A stretch of DNA of 64,000 bases from Oxyruncus cristatus (Eukaryota; Chordata; Aves; Passeriformes; Cotingidae). Made by a program: the position numbers and the translations under genes. The DNA is taken from NCBI GenBank assembly GCA_013399855.1, contig VXAY01006780.1, positions 2,921,399 through 2,985,398 on the forward strand. Direction: 5' to 3'. A model generated the notes under the pieces. The model saw only the letters and a program-made list of their open reading frames with translations. It did not search any database and was not told the origin of the DNA. Below, in pieces: positions 1 to 13,739 of this stretch. The stretch's first letter is position 1. Each line of letters begins with the position of its first letter.

Positions 1-636
1 AGTCTCAAAACAAGGTTGCTACTGCTTGAATTAGCTGGGAATGCGTGCAGGGCTGGCAGGGAGATGCCGGGATAAGGCCAGCTCGACTGCATGGCAGCTG
101 GGTGAGAATATGACAGAGCAACGATTCTTAGTGCAGCAAGTTGTTACCCCAGAGGAGAAAACATTTTAGCCAAAGATTTTGATAGCCTGATCTTTATTTT
201 GAAGTTTTAACTTCTCCAAAGTAATCTCAATCAAAAAATGTGAGTATATATGTTAAGTTTCACTTATTATTTAATGCTGCACACTCAAACCCAGAAGTTG
301 ATGACTCTTCTTTAAAAAATCATGTGTTTACCAAAGTGCTTAAACTACTGCATCTAAGCTTTCTAAAGATGCAGTTTTCTGCTCTGGAACCACAGCAAAA
401 GTATTCTATTTATAGGAGTAAATCTATTTTTAATAATATATTCTCTGAGACAGTTTGTTTTTGTTTTGTTTTGTTTTCTTTTCTTCTCTTTGTTTTGTTC
501 CAGCCAGTTGGCATTTATATAAAAAACATGGGGTCAGTTTGCAAGTTGCAAAGCTGAATTCTTCAACTGAAAAGCAAAGGGATGGGGTTTTTTCGCCTGT
601 TATGGGACTGAACCATCATTATGCTTCAGTTGCTCC

Positions 637-644
637 ATTTGCAT
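637..644 (+). promoter_or_regulatory. POU octamer ATTTGCAT
   Basis: This perfect 8-mer lies in unique intron at the left edge of the window. A lone octamer is expected by chance about once per tens of kilobases, so weight is low. Confidence 0.2.
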
Positions 645-837
645 ACCTGATTTTTCCATGCCTCATGCCGTAATCACTCCTCTACATAACGCTGCAATTT
701 GCAACTGGAGAGATAATAACGATTTCATAAACAAGATTATAACTCCAGGTATTTAATAAAGCAACGGGAATGCAAGATTACAAAGGAACAACTAAGGTAG
801 TGCACTGAAATTCCTCTGGAGGAATTAAAGCTGAACA

Positions 838-858
838 AAAAAAAAAAAAAAAAAAAAA
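838..858. repeat. Poly-A tract
   Basis: Some 20 consecutive A residues on the plus strand are followed by AACC(A)n. A TTTTG-type pentamer run lies at about 451-497 to the left. I see no retroelement body next to this tract, so it may be simple slippage. Confidence 0.9.
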
Positions 859-3524
859 CCAAAAAAACCCCACAATAATTGAAAACAGATTTTTGCAAAT
901 TTTCCAGCCTCGTTCTTTAGGCAACTATAACTCTTTAAACTGTCATTTGTAAAATTCCACTCCGATACTCTCCAGACTGTTGCAGCGGGTGCCTGTAACT
1001 TCAGTAGCTGCTCTCGTGACTGCAGGACTACTGCAGTTGTGTTCCTGCTACACTCAGTGCTCAGAGCCTCACTGAAATATTCATAAATACATACATACCC
1101 GTCTGATTTAAAAGCTAATAATGAATCAGGTTTTGTTGAATTGCCTGGAAATGTGTAGCTATTGAAGCATTTAGCATCCCGTTGTGTGCATGTATAGCTG
1201 ACAAATGTGTTAAGAGCATTGAGTTCAAATGTCAGACGCTGATCCAGACTGGCTGAAGCTGGGTAGGTGCAATGAACTCTCCCCCGAAGAAGTTTACTGT
1301 AAAGAGGCCAAGTCGTTCTCTTAAAATAGCCTGTGTTAGCTGAATCCAAGAATTACAGTCCCCTTGGCCAAAGGTGTACAGTCGGGACGACTTCTGCTCC
1401 CTCTTGTCAGACCTTCTTGAGCCCAGAACAGTCATGTCTCTCTTAAATTAAGAGAAACTGCTTACAGATCTAGAAATGTACTGCCAAACAGGAACAGCGC
1501 TGAAAACGAGTCAATATGGGTCAGTCAATGGACTATCCTGGGGAAGACACGAACCTCTAGCATTTGCCAAGCCCAGGCACTTGAGAAATGAATCAAAATG
1601 TTCCAGGACTCCAAATTATCTTGGAACTTCAAATTTCATCACCACGCTTCATCTCCTGCCCAGGATGGAGCAGGGCTGAAGCCCAGCTCCAGCAGTTTGT
1701 GCTCTAACGGAGCAATGAGAGTTTCCAGGGAATACTTTAAAGGAGCCCACAACCACTCCAGAAAGGTCAAGATGGGGAAAAAAAAAATCTAAAATCTCTC
1801 CTGTTTCCCACCTGGAAGTCACAACCCACCTTAGGGGGCAGGCATTACGATTACCAGTGGTATTTCCTAGCATAACGATTGATCTATTAAATTGATTTGC
1901 AGGTAAGATTCCTACTGTGCAGCCTCTTGCTAAAAGCAGCAAAAAGAGCCTCTTAGCAACTGTTTTGCTTTGTTTTGAAAACAATGAAGAGGCATGGTAT
2001 TGCTTAAATTTGAATAGTTCATAATTTTAAAATTTTACTCCAAAAATATATTTGCATTAACCTGCCTGTATCTGAGTCCTCCAGAACACACTTCCCCTGA
2101 GCACAAATATTTTGGGATCTGCTACTTTCTGACTTTAGAACCAAGTTTGATGGTAAACTATTGTTTTCAAACAATTCTAAATGTTCCTTCTTTTCTAAGA
2201 AGCACAAATGTGCTGCCAACACACGGCTCCAATTCACAGGAATATTTATTGTGCTGATAATTGAACTCCAGTCATATGACTGAAAGAGGCTAACAAAAAA
2301 AAAAAAAAAGGCAAAAAGCTCAACTGTAATTTCTAGACATCTATAAATTTCTTACTCTTTCTGTGCAGAGGAAGGTCCCTGGGGCTTTCTGGATAGCCTC
2401 AGTTTTATTTATCACCCACTCTCTTCCAATCTATGAATGCCATAATTCTTTCTCTTGCAAAGAGATGAACATGGCCTCAATCACACACTCCCCTTGTATC
2501 AACTAGACATTGCTAAACAGCAGTTATGGTAATGGAAAATATTGATGACCCAAGGTCTTGCCATCAGTTTCAGTTCCTGTGGGCTAAAGAGCTTGGATCT
2601 GAGGTCCAAACCAGTCTGTGGCTGAATCTAACCATCACTCCTGGCCTCTAACTCCGTGTTTGGAAGAGGGACACGAGCAAGGGAGTTCCCAAAACGATGT
2701 CGCACCAGGACTCCTGGCAGCAGAGGTCATGGGAGGGTAAGGACATAGATCTGATCACACGTTGGTGTGGGCAGACCCTGTGGATCTGAAACTGTTCACC
2801 ACACTGTAAAGCTACTAGGCTCAACCACAGTAATTTCTGTCCTAAAAAAAATATAAATGCTGTCTTACTGCAGCTCACATATAACAATAAAACCCAGTAG
2901 GTTCTGTCTAATCAAAGGTACCTGTGTTTCTCAACAAACAAGTGAACATTTGCCCTGTAGCTCATTTCTTGCAAGGCTCATGTGTACTTCCAGGCCCTTA
3001 AATGGCTTTCTGAATTAAATGAGCTCCAATTGGAAAGAGGTCATAAATTTTCAAGAAGACCTTCAAGTAACTTTAAATATACTTTATTATTTTCACTTTA
3101 CTTTGTCAATGATATTTTTGTTACGAAGTTAAAATACTTTTGCAGATTGATTTTATCCTTAGCATTTTGGAAAATGCAGAGGGTTTTTTTAGTGTCTTAA
3201 ACAGACCTTAATTTAATACCACTATTTTTGGTTCAATCACAATCAAATCTATGTTTATAAAGCTTTCCGGTGTCCAAATAGCTTTCTGTGCTCCAGTACA
3301 CATTGTTTAATATTTCTGCATTAACAGAAGCTTCTCATTTTGCTCAATTTAGGTGTCTCTGCCAAGAAGTATTTCTGAGCATGAATAAGCCATGAAACAT
3401 ATATTCAAATTCAGATTAAAAATATGCATGTTTGAGCTTGGAATGAAGAATAAACACTTGGAATCAAACCTTAGCCCTATTAAGGTCAATGGAAAGAGTT
3501 TAAAAGTGAGTTGTTTATGATCAA

Positions 3525-3665
3525 GGAGATGTGGGTTCTAACATCACTTTTGCACATGATGCAGATTCCAACTATCATTGCCCATTCTTCATCAGCAAAA
3601 TGGAATTATTGCCACCCCGCACTGTGGCAGAGCATTTGTGAAAAATTCCAAGTGTTGTATGTCTT
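3525..3665 (+). mobile_element. MIR-like SINE fragment
   Basis: ATGTGGGTTCTAACATCACTTT, TTCTTCATCAGCAAAATGGAA and TTATTGCCACCCCGCACTG follow the order of the MIR core and 3' half (GGGTTCGAATCCC, TTCCTCATCTGTAAAATGG, ATAATAGTACCTACCTCA). Similarity is weak but in the right order, and a consensus alignment is needed. Confidence 0.4.
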
Positions 3666-3950
3666 TTAAAAATACAAGAGTCACATGAACTTCAAGAATT
3701 CCCTGGTACTACTTGGTACTTCACTGGGTAGTACAACTGAATCAAAGTTGCACAGTAGTTTGTGAACTCCAGAACTGGTAGTTTGAGAAAAAAACTGTGT
3801 ATCTTATTTTTCATGTTGAGCATGGTTGTGATTTTTTTTGAATGTCCAAGGAAAGTAGTTTTGGCTTTTCAAATGCTTCTGAGGAGTAAAACTGTCTTGC
3901 ATCTTCCTGAGTTACTGCTCAGATTAGGTCTCTTCACCATCATCAATCAA

Positions 3951-4052
3951 CAGGTCTAATGGAAGTTGTCCCCGCCCATGGCATGGGGCTGAAAGGAGAT
4001 AAGTTTTAAGGTCCCTTCCAAACCAAACCAATCTGTGATTCGGTGATTTTAT
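3951..4052 (+). mobile_element. CR1 LINE fragment, 3' end
   Basis: The motif series CAGGTCTAATGG, CCCATGGCATGGGGCTG, TTTTAAGGTCCCTTCCAA, AACCAATCTGTGATTC matches the conserved terminal part of avian CR1 elements. Only the last 100 bp remain, which is typical of 5'-truncated insertions. Confidence 0.85.
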
Positions 4053-7000
4053 AATCTTGTGCATGCCTTTGATCTAAACATGATCTGGACACCCACTGCC
4101 CTACTTTGGCTATGCTGGTTCCCACCGAGTTAGCAACTTTCCTTGAAAGTTAACTTTTCCTTTTCCTTGCTCTGGGGCTTTAGAGGGGTTGCATTTCACC
4201 CTTCTTTTCTCCTGCCCAACAATATGATAAGCCAGACCTTGTTTTCCAAACAAATGGAGAACTTTGCATTAACAAATAATCCAGGTCCTTCTGCAAATGG
4301 AAAACATTGATAAGAGAGTATAAAGAAATATTTGCAACTACTGGCCACAACTGAACTTAGTTTCTAATGAATCCTTACTGCTGAATGCACACACTGGAAA
4401 ATACTGTCATGGCAGATACCACCAGACTTTCAGTTGTCAGTGGTCTGAGATACATTTGGCTATCCAGGTCCCTTCAAATCTTCCTGAGAAATTTCCAGGG
4501 TAGCCTGGCTTGGCACAAGGGTTTCTATCTCAATGACAGCCTCAAAGAAGAACATTTCCCACAACTCCTTCTATGCTTTTAAAGCCCAGCCACTGCCCAA
4601 AGCCAGCTCTGACCAGATCTTTGCAGCTGCCCAGACTGGAATCCAGAAAACAAAAAAAAAAAGGAAAAAAAAGAAAGCTCTTCTATTTTGCACCGTGTTC
4701 TTGCAGTCTCTTCAGCAATCTCCAGCCTCTTTTATTTTATGTATGTATGCCTGTGAGTGCATTTTTAGGAGGGAGCAGTATCAGAGGGCTCTGCACAAAC
4801 CCCAAAGCTCAAGCAGTTACTTTTAAACTTCCATGCACTGAGACACAAGCAAAATGTGGATTATGCAGAAGAACAGTGTCTAGGATGAGAAAGTTGGTTT
4901 GCCATGTGATTTGGAAACCACTCTACCTCCTCGTTAAGCCCAGTTTCTCTTGGTCTTTCCTTTGTGGTCCTTTCACACGGTCACTTCAATGTCAGTCTTG
5001 CTATGGTTATTTTGGGGATGTGGATGGATGCCTGCATGTTCCAACCACCAGCTTCTCAAGTGCAGTTGGAAGCCGTGCATAGATCTCGCTCCCCTGGTAT
5101 CCCGCACTGATTCATGAGATAAGGGTGTGCCTTGGTTTGTGCCATTTCATTACTGTTCTAGAAAGTTTAGTTACAACTGAAATTATTGATAAAATAAATT
5201 GAATCAGGTCTAGTAAAGCCCACAGTAACGTGTACTAAGGCACAGTATGGAAGTATTAAAATGGCATCACTGTCGCAATACACTGTGTGCTCTGTAGCTC
5301 AATTATTGGCCAAATCAAGTATGAATCAAAGTACTGCATTAAACCCAAAGGCAGGAAAGCTCAGTAAGATTGCCCAGCTCTCTGTGTCCGCTGAATGATC
5401 CCTACAAAATACATGTTTAGTCCTTTCTCTGCTTTTAAATGACACAAACAGAAGGGCATTTAATTTTACTCTTGGGGAACATGCCACATCTACTCCATTT
5501 CTTTCATGGTATGTGTTTTAGTTGCACTCCCAAGTCCCAGCCTAAATTATCCTTCACTCTCCTTAGTGTTCACACCCTTCATATCATCAAAGACCTTTCA
5601 CATCTTCTCCCTAAGGTGAGTTATACATATTTAGTGCACCAGGTTGTGATAAGATTATCCTCAATAAACAGCACTTACATAAGGAACCCATTGACTTGGA
5701 GGAAGTCTATCTGTGGACCGGGTTGTTAAAGAAATAAGGACAGAGCAATCTGGCCCTAATCTTCACCCATAAATCAATAATAGCAGATACCCTCAGCAAT
5801 TGCTCTTTGTTCTGACTTTCTGTGAGTGTGGTCGTTAGAGCTTCCAATAACTGCAAATGCAATATTTTCTGGGTTAAACAAGTCAAAGGAGAGGATTCAT
5901 GAACCCCTTTAAGGCAACAGGATGCTGCCATAGAAGTGACCCAGATGAGAGGACTTTGGTGGATTCACTCCTGGTTTTAGTACACTTGCTCACGTTCCTG
6001 CTTGTCCAAGGCTGTCTCCATACCCCTGGAAGGTCACTGAGACAACAGAGCTCCAGCCAGGGTGTCCAGCTAGGGCAGGTAACCAGGGCGAATTATTGTT
6101 ACTGTTCATGCGATAAAGACAGAAAAAAACTATTTCTGACCCCTAAATGAGGACTGTTGAGAAGGCCAGCATTTAATGGTTTGTAAACACAAACTCAGAG
6201 CTATAAATGCATTGCTTATTCCCACTATAATCCCTTTTCAAACTGGTTCCCCTGATGAATATAAGGAGTATTGATTTTTAAACCCATGTAGGTTCTTAGA
6301 GACAATGCAGACTGACTTAATTATAATCAATAAAATTTACAGACAGTGATGCAACCCAGCAGAAGCATTCCTACCAAAATGCATGGCATAAGAATACCCC
6401 AGTTCCCCTACTGCACTGCTAGAATATGACCTTAATACATATTTTATTATATATAGAAGCTTGTCCATGAATCCATCGGAAGACCACCTGCATCTCCGCA
6501 GCTACAACTAATTTGGTAGTGCCTACAATTACCTTTACATATCTTCAATAAGAAAACGGAGAGGAAAGTCCCATCAGTCTTTACAAAAGCTACTGCAAGC
6601 ATCCCTTTCCTTTTGGATATTCCCCATCTTTCAGACTACTTACTCTCACCACCTCTATCTGAAACTATTTCTATTGCACTGATAAAAACACTGACGGGCA
6701 GAGAGACTGGAGGTGAGATTTGTCTCACCCAAAAGTGTCTGTCTAATGGTTTGGCACAACTCAAAGCAAGGTGCCTCTGCTCTTTGTGGAGTCCACAGTG
6801 AGAGCCAAGTAGTTCCAAAAGGAATTTGCTGGGCTGAAGTGCCCTTGGGGAGTGCCTCTCCCATTTCCCCAATCAGCGGAACCAGCCTAGACAACCACCT
6901 CAGAACAAACACCCAAGTTTTAGACAGAAAAACTTAGATGAGGTGGACCTAAGCACAAAATATTTGCCTGGATCACACAGTCTGTGGCACAGTCAAAGTG

Positions 7001-9999
7001 GGATGATAATCTGACATAGTTCAGACTGGGACAAAACATCTATTCTTGACAAGGTTGGAAAAATCAGTGGTGGAAGGAGGAAAAAGGCAGAAATCTGAAT
7101 CTAGACTGGCTTTCAAATCTGCCTTCTCTTCAGCTCTCCTCTGGTTTCTTGCATCTGCTTGGATGTTGGAAACACCATTCCCAACACATGGTTGCCTTAC
7201 GGCAGTTCTGCAGGATGCAGTGGAGTGGTCTGTGCAGTGCCAAAATGTCTTAAACAGCAGCAGCCACCCTCCCCAGGACCCAGAACCACATAGATGTGAG
7301 CACAGCACTATAGCAGGACTATTTATACCCGCTAAAATGTTTTTTAGGCATTAAAGGATGCCAGCTCCTGCAGAGCTTTTGGCTAACAACCTTCCAAAAT
7401 CAACATTCTGCGAAGTCCTACCTTGTGGATACACCACCTTTCACCTTAAAAGTTGGATGTTCCAAGGTAATAAATCCTATCTTGAAACACCATCAACCAA
7501 TCATCTCCTGAGATGATGCCAACCATCTGATGGACATGAGGTCAAACTCTTACTTCACTGAGGTCACAGGGCCCAAAGAAAAGCTTAAATACATGGTGGG
7601 ACACGGACTGGGAGGATGCAGAGGGAACAGTCATTTTTGCACTTAAATAGTTGTACAAGAAATTGGTCTGCTCTCTCCCAATAGCTAATCTCCACAAAAT
7701 TGCTGTATTACTAATTACCAGTATTGAATTTGAGAGCAAACAATGAGTATAAACTGTTTGACCACCCATGTGGCCTGGAGCCCACCTTTCTGCTCTCCAA
7801 GTGCTTTTGCAACAGCTCTGCACTAACGGTTGTAACTTTCTCTCCGTGACAAATTAGCCGGTGTTGACAGCACAGGCTATCTGTAAGTGTTGAATAAAAT
7901 CTAAGTAAAAAAAACAACAAGAAGATACCTTCTTTTGTAAATATCTTTCAGCTGGCACAGTAAATTACATTGATTCAGAAGTGACTCATTTCCAACGCTG
8001 CGCACATTAGCAGCCAGTATTATTCAATTTGAGATTTTAATTTATAACATACTCTTGGTAATGTACTCCCAATACATTCCTCACTTCCCTACCCTGTGAC
8101 TGACAAAAGATGAAAGATCTTTACTGTATAAATATTTTATATTAAACCCTTCACTCTGCTGTATTTCTTCCATTGTCAGTTCCCATTTGCAAATACTATA
8201 CATTGTCCAAAAAAGTGCTGATCTCAGCAAAGGGCATGTGCTTGTCGGCAGCCCTGCAGCTCCTGCAGCCGCTGTGCTGCTGCCAGGGAGAGACTGTGAG
8301 TGGGGTCCCTCCCACTGGGAATGAACCCCACTGGCCAAGGGACCTGGTCACCTCGGAGGGCTGGATATGGTCACGCTGCCCCAGGGGCTGAATTTCTGGA
8401 GGCAGGAGCAGGAGCAAGAAGAAAGCCTGTGGCTTTCCAAGCAGGAAACTCCTCTGCTCCTGCATCCAGTCCTTGACCAGGGTGAGAATGAGAGAGTAAA
8501 AATGCCTCTTTGTTCAGTAAACCTTTTACAAACTCTCCTGTCACCTTGTCTCGGGGTGAAACTGTGTCAGGAGGCAAGATTAGATAACTTGACCTAAATC
8601 GTGCTGGAAATCTGTGGCAGACCTCAGCTCAGATCTCATGACATCCTGTCTTGCGTATTACTGACAAGACCAGTCCTAATCTAGGAGGAGAATCCTTTTC
8701 CAAACTGTTACTTAGTAAGAGCTAAATGCCACCACCAGACATCCTTGGTAAAACCCTCCTGGCTGAGGCCAGATTTGGCTCCTATTTCGAACCCGAATCA
8801 CAGGAGGCTGCTAAACCACCAGCTACAGACGCCGCTTCTCCCGACACTTACCGCTATTCTTGCTTGTTAAGCACTTGCTATCTAATCCAAAAATACTCCC
8901 TGTCCCATGAAGTGCACAAAGCAGAGGTTATTTAGCCTGCTCTGGGCCAGTTCTTTGATCAAATGAACAATGCCGATTATTGTTTGGTCACTTCAGGGCT
9001 GCAAAAGGTCCCTTGATCAGCTACTCCAACTTTTTGTGGTTGCTGAGAAGAGTTATTTTGGGATCCTGCAGCCTAGACCATGCAGGTATTTCATCCTGAG
9101 GTTTAAGGCAGCACGTGTGAATGCGTTACCCTACTTAGATACATAAAAAATAATTTCAACTGGGCTAAATTACCTTTATTATCAACCCTGGTAATTCCAC
9201 CGCAGCCATTTTCTTGACTGATGTAGGGAACACTATGAAATGAATCCTCTGAGAAGAAGATGGAAAAAAACAAGACAGTGATCAATGGATTCAATTAGTT
9301 ACAGTATAATTCTACCAAGATGAAAAAGATCCAAGACGCAATGCAACTTCTCCAGCTCAGCTAACAGAAGTTAGAGAGAACCTGCTGCTACTTTGAGGTT
9401 TTTTTTAAACTCACTGGAACTACTAATCCATGTAAGGCAGAAGGAGAGGAATTATTAACAGTACTCAGCAAAATACTGGCAGTACAGAGAGGCTGTGCCA
9501 CAGGTGGAGGCTCTGAAAGACTGTTTTAATGGACTAGATACACATTATGTCTGTATTTCTTCACACATAGAAAGCGTTATAACAACAGAGAGATTTCTCT
9601 AATGACAACAAAATCAAACCTTTCCAACAGCACATCCAAGCAAGAAATAACAATGCTGTCACTACGCTGCAGAGTAACAAATTTCTCCTCTAATAATTCC
9701 CTCAACGTTTCCAAACTCCTGCTTTCAGCATCTTTCCCGCATAACGCCAAGAAAGCAGATTCCCTTAATGCACAGGTCATCTGAATTACACCCTGTCTCT
9801 GAGGCACACAGACCTCTCTGCTCTGTGCTATGTGACACCTCCTTGTCACCGGGGTCACCAACACAGGCACGTCCCGGCAGCTGATGCCATTTGTGGTAAG
9901 CGAGGCGGCCAGGAGGCCATGGTGGGGAAGGGAGGGAGGCACGAGGAAGAGCATAAAGACACAATTTAGTTAATCACATTATTAAGATCTTCATCACCG
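4053..9999. other. Ordinary intron, no gene seen
   Basis: This is AT-rich unique intron with one MIR-like fragment (6,935-7,015). Open frames of 60-170 codons exist on both strands but overlap one another, begin in unrelated contexts and have no recognised domain. A GC-richer patch at about 8,220-8,520 explains the cluster of overlapping frames there. Confidence 0.6.
6935..7015 (-). mobile_element. MIR-like SINE fragment
   Basis: The plus strand AGATGAGGTGGACCTAAGCA, TTTGCCTGGATCACACAGTC, GTGGCACAGTCAAAGTGGGAT resembles the MIR core in reverse orientation (AGATGAGGAAACTGAGGC, CTTGCCCAAGGTCACACAG, GTGGCAGAGC). It is partial and diverged. Confidence 0.4.
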
Positions 10000-10370
10000 A
10001 GAGTACTTAGCACACGAAAATAGTCAGTTTACAAGATCCGAGCAGAGCAATCTGTATATTACGCCCGGGACAGAGAAATATGTAAATGTCATCATCTTAA
10101 AAGATAAAGGCATGGAGAGAGCAGGGCTTTTTTGCATGTAAAGGAAATAAGATGAATGAATAACGCTGATCAAATGATTAATAGAATCCATAATCTTAAT
10201 CTTATTATTTCTAAAGAAGCAAAGGCTGTTCAGTTAAGAGCTAGGCGTCTCCATTTCATTAGGAACAATTATATTCCAACTGATCAAGATCTACACCGCG
10301 CAGCCCTCGCAGCAGACTCATTTTTATATTTCCTGTCATTTCAGCAAGACCAACAAAGTTGTTGATGATT
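10000..10370. promoter_or_regulatory. Candidate conserved non-coding block
   Basis: This AT-rich, repeat-free stretch has TGATCAAATGATTAATAG, CTTAATCTTATTATTTC and TTCATTAGGAAC. It resembles an ultraconserved-type intronic enhancer in texture; only alignment can tell. Confidence 0.25.
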
Positions 10371-10379
10371 TGCAAGGCG

Positions 10380-12338
10380 AAAGCTCTGGAGATGGGTGTA
10401 AACAGATTTTAAACAACAGATCTGGCCAGGGTGATTTAGAATCCTCCCCTCTGCTCTCTCCGAGGAACACAATGCAAGGCAAAGGCAACCATGTGCTTGT
10501 TTCAAGATGTCTAAATCCTAGCCATGCTATCCATCTGAAAGGCGAAAAAAATAAAAAAAGATATATTTTATAAAATGTTTTCACACCCTGTTGGGTTAAG
10601 AGACAGTGGGTATTAATCCTATGGCTGCTTCCCCAGGCTTCCTCTTTGTGGTCAGCAGTGAAGCTGTGTGGTTGGGCAGAAGGAGGCCAGAGGCATATTT
10701 TTTTCCTCTTTTTTTTAATTTGAAAAAAAAAAATCTGTGTTAAAACAAGAGAAAGTGGACTGGTTACAGAGCAAAGCAAAAACCACAGCCAGCCCTCTCT
10801 GCTGTTGCTTTCCCCCTAAATGTGGCCTACAGCGATTCTGGTTTCCAAAAAAAGGTTTAATTTAAACCATACAGTGCTACAAGCTGCCACGTTTCCAAAT
10901 TCCACATTCCTTTCTAATCTGTGCACTTCAAAACTGACAAATTCTGCTTCCAGTGGTACCCAGACTAACTGTGAGGAAGGAACTGCTGCTAACCCACCAT
11001 TCCTCCCCTCGATAAGGAACATTGACCCCCCCCCGTCTGCCCCCAGCCCCTGGATTTTGCTGAACTTTTAAAAATTGTCATATTTAAGGGGTCAGATTCA
11101 GTGTTTGTAAAATCTTTAGCTCACTTTTCACATAGGGAGGAAAGCATTTCCAGGACTCAGGAAGGAAGGGAAATTCCCAGTCTCGTATAGATGCACAAAA
11201 CTCCCCTGATGGCTTTGGAAAAGCAATTTGAGCTGCCCAGGCTCTGCCCTGGGTGCTCCTTTGCAGGAGCCCACGTGGACAATGACAACATGGAGAAGGA
11301 CATTAGCTCTTCTCTGCCACGCAGGCCAAAAATGTGCTGTGCAGAAGAGCCTTCCCTCATTTAAACAAGTAATTCTCAGTGGGGAGAAGGGGGCAAAGAG
11401 GATGTCTTGCTTTGTCCTCAAGCAGGAGTGGCCCATGGTGACACTTTGGATGCAAGAGGAGCCCCAGATTTTGCATCCCTACAGAAGACCTGGAGGTATG
11501 GGACCAAAGGCTTCAAGTAGTGTCACTGTGGAGACCCTCCAGCTTAGGGACAGCCTGGTGAAGGGTGACTTGAGGATACCCATAGGCCCTGTGGGCACAC
11601 ACGCTGCTACATCAGCCAAACCCCAGGCTGGAGAAGAAACAGCCCCTTGCGGGTTGGCACAGTCCATGTGGGATTCCCTGGGAACCCACATCCCCATCCA
11701 ACTTCGTGCTGTGCCAGGCTGGAGGAGCACCTGGATCACCATCGTTATCCTGAAAACCGCTCACCCACACTTTTTGGCCCACAGTGCATAAAAGTGAGTG
11801 GTTTGGGTTGCCCAGCAGGTGTGTATTTCTGTCCCAGGATTTTTTGGTCCTCCTGCAGCTCTAAGGCACACAACCTAGTCCATATGACTTGTCACCACAG
11901 GATAACTGCAGTAGCCCTTCAGTAGCCTCAGTGCTCCCATCTTAACCAACCAATACGATGATTTTAGGGCACGTACACAACTATTTATTCCATCTCCTGC
12001 AAAAAACCAGCAGCAATCTGCTGCTCAGTGGGGAACAGGAGTAAGGAAAAGCGACTGGATGGCTCCGACTCCAGCGGAACGGAGGGAGCGCTGCTCGCTC
12101 GGGCTCCCGCACCTGCTTTCTGGCGGGGCTGCATCCACCAAGCAACGCCTCCTGCCAACCCAGAGCACAGGAAAAGCATATGTCACATCTCAAAAATCAT
12201 GGCATTTTCAAACTTCTTTTTTTCTCTTTGCCTTCTGCTTTCTGAGCCGTTAAAGTGCAGATGAAGGAACATTTTCAGGCTTCTCTCAAGAGTCAGAAAC
12301 TTGAGCTTTCATCTTTTTTCTTCTTCTCTTTTTTTTTT
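10380..12338. other. Ordinary intron, no gene seen
   Basis: It is unique sequence with a moderately GC-rich middle (11,220-11,760) that produces a 187-codon plus-strand frame without family similarity. It runs into the poly-T and N gap. I see no repeat or regulatory structure I could defend. Confidence 0.55.
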
Positions 12339-12400
12339 NNNNNNNNNNNNNNNNNNNNNNNNNNNNNNNNNNNNNNNNNNNNNNNNNNNNNNNNNNNNNN
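12339..12400. other. Assembly gap (62 N)
   Basis: A run of 62 N sits between T-rich sequence on both sides (TTTTTTTT before and after). The gap is therefore an unresolved T/pyrimidine homopolymer, and its true length is unknown. Confidence 0.99.
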
Positions 12401-13739
12401 TTTTTTTTAATGGCAGCTGATATGCACATGGAAATTACTGGTTACCTGGAACCTTCAGGAAAACATCAAACCTGGTGAGACGCACCATAAGAGCAACTGC
12501 CTGGTCACTGCACGCATCTTAAATGACCGTGTAAAGCACAAAATAGTTCAGCTCAATGTTTACTCTCAAGTAATGTCAGAAGTCGAGTGTAGAAGGCCAG
12601 GTTCTTAGCCAGTATAAATCCATTTAAGTTGCAGGCTCTTTCCCTGCTCCAGAATCATTGTGTTTATATTCAGACAACACAGTCGACAGGCACCAGATGA
12701 GTGTTCTTAGCCTCAGCTCAATGATTTTTCTGGAAATGGAAAGAGCTTGGCTGTGGGATCCCTGCCAGGATAGGAACTCTGGGGTTTTCTTTGAGATTGA
12801 GATTTTCAATAGGACCTGGGTCCCTATCTCCCCCATGCTCCCTTGAAAATCCAAGTAGATGTTAGTAAACTCGTTTGGGTCCATTTAAAGAAGAGAAATA
12901 GTAAAAAAAACGGCATAGAAGAAAAACTATATTGATGCAAAACGTGCCTTAAAAAGTCGGCGAAACATAGAGATCTAAGACTAGCACAAACCTGAATTTT
13001 TATCACTTCTGCCAGGACAGTCCAATAAGTCCTTAAGTTTGAGCAAATGTCAGTCATTCTCTGTTGTCCCACTAGTAGTCCCACGATGGAATGTGCTAGC
13101 CAAAAATGGAAAGGAGGTGCAGCATCTGCTTATGTTTAATTTATTTCTGCATTTTGGCGTGTTGTCCCAAGAGAATCAATGTTTTTAAGTGGCTGCATCT
13201 TTTTTTGAGCCAACTTGCTGTCCTTTGCTAACACATCAAGGACATGTTTCTGGAAATGGAACATACTCCTATTGAAATCAGAGAGGTACAGGTATAGCAA
13301 CCTTACATTTTTTAAATTTAGTATGTGTTTCTAGAGTGAAATCCACTCAGTTTCACTCAAAGTGAACTCTAGTTCCCCCCTTCAACTAAGCTATAATTCC
13401 CATTAGCTGGAGTTAACGTGCACGGATCATGGAGGAATAAATCCACTTAAGGCAGGTCAGCACTCCGGCTAAACCGGAGCATAGTGGGCACCCATGTCCA
13501 ATACTCTGGATTTATACAGAACCACTGAGGGCTGAAATCAAGCCTCTGATTTTAATAATTGCTTCTTTGAGCATGTATCTGCCAGGGAACTAGAGAGCCC
13601 TGCAAAGCAAAGACTAAATGCCAGCCCTGCACCACTGGAAGACCCTTCCATAGCACATCCCACTGATGGCAATGGCATGGGTACCATCAGCTCAACCCCA
13701 CACGGAAGGGAATAATATGTTCATTTTTAAGGCTGGTTA

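Noticed and set aside
13463..13479. CTCCGG-CTAAA-CCGGAG hairpin as a terminator or regulatory stem
   Set aside because: A 6-bp stem in 58 kb of intron is expected by chance, and intrinsic terminators are not relevant in a vertebrate gene.
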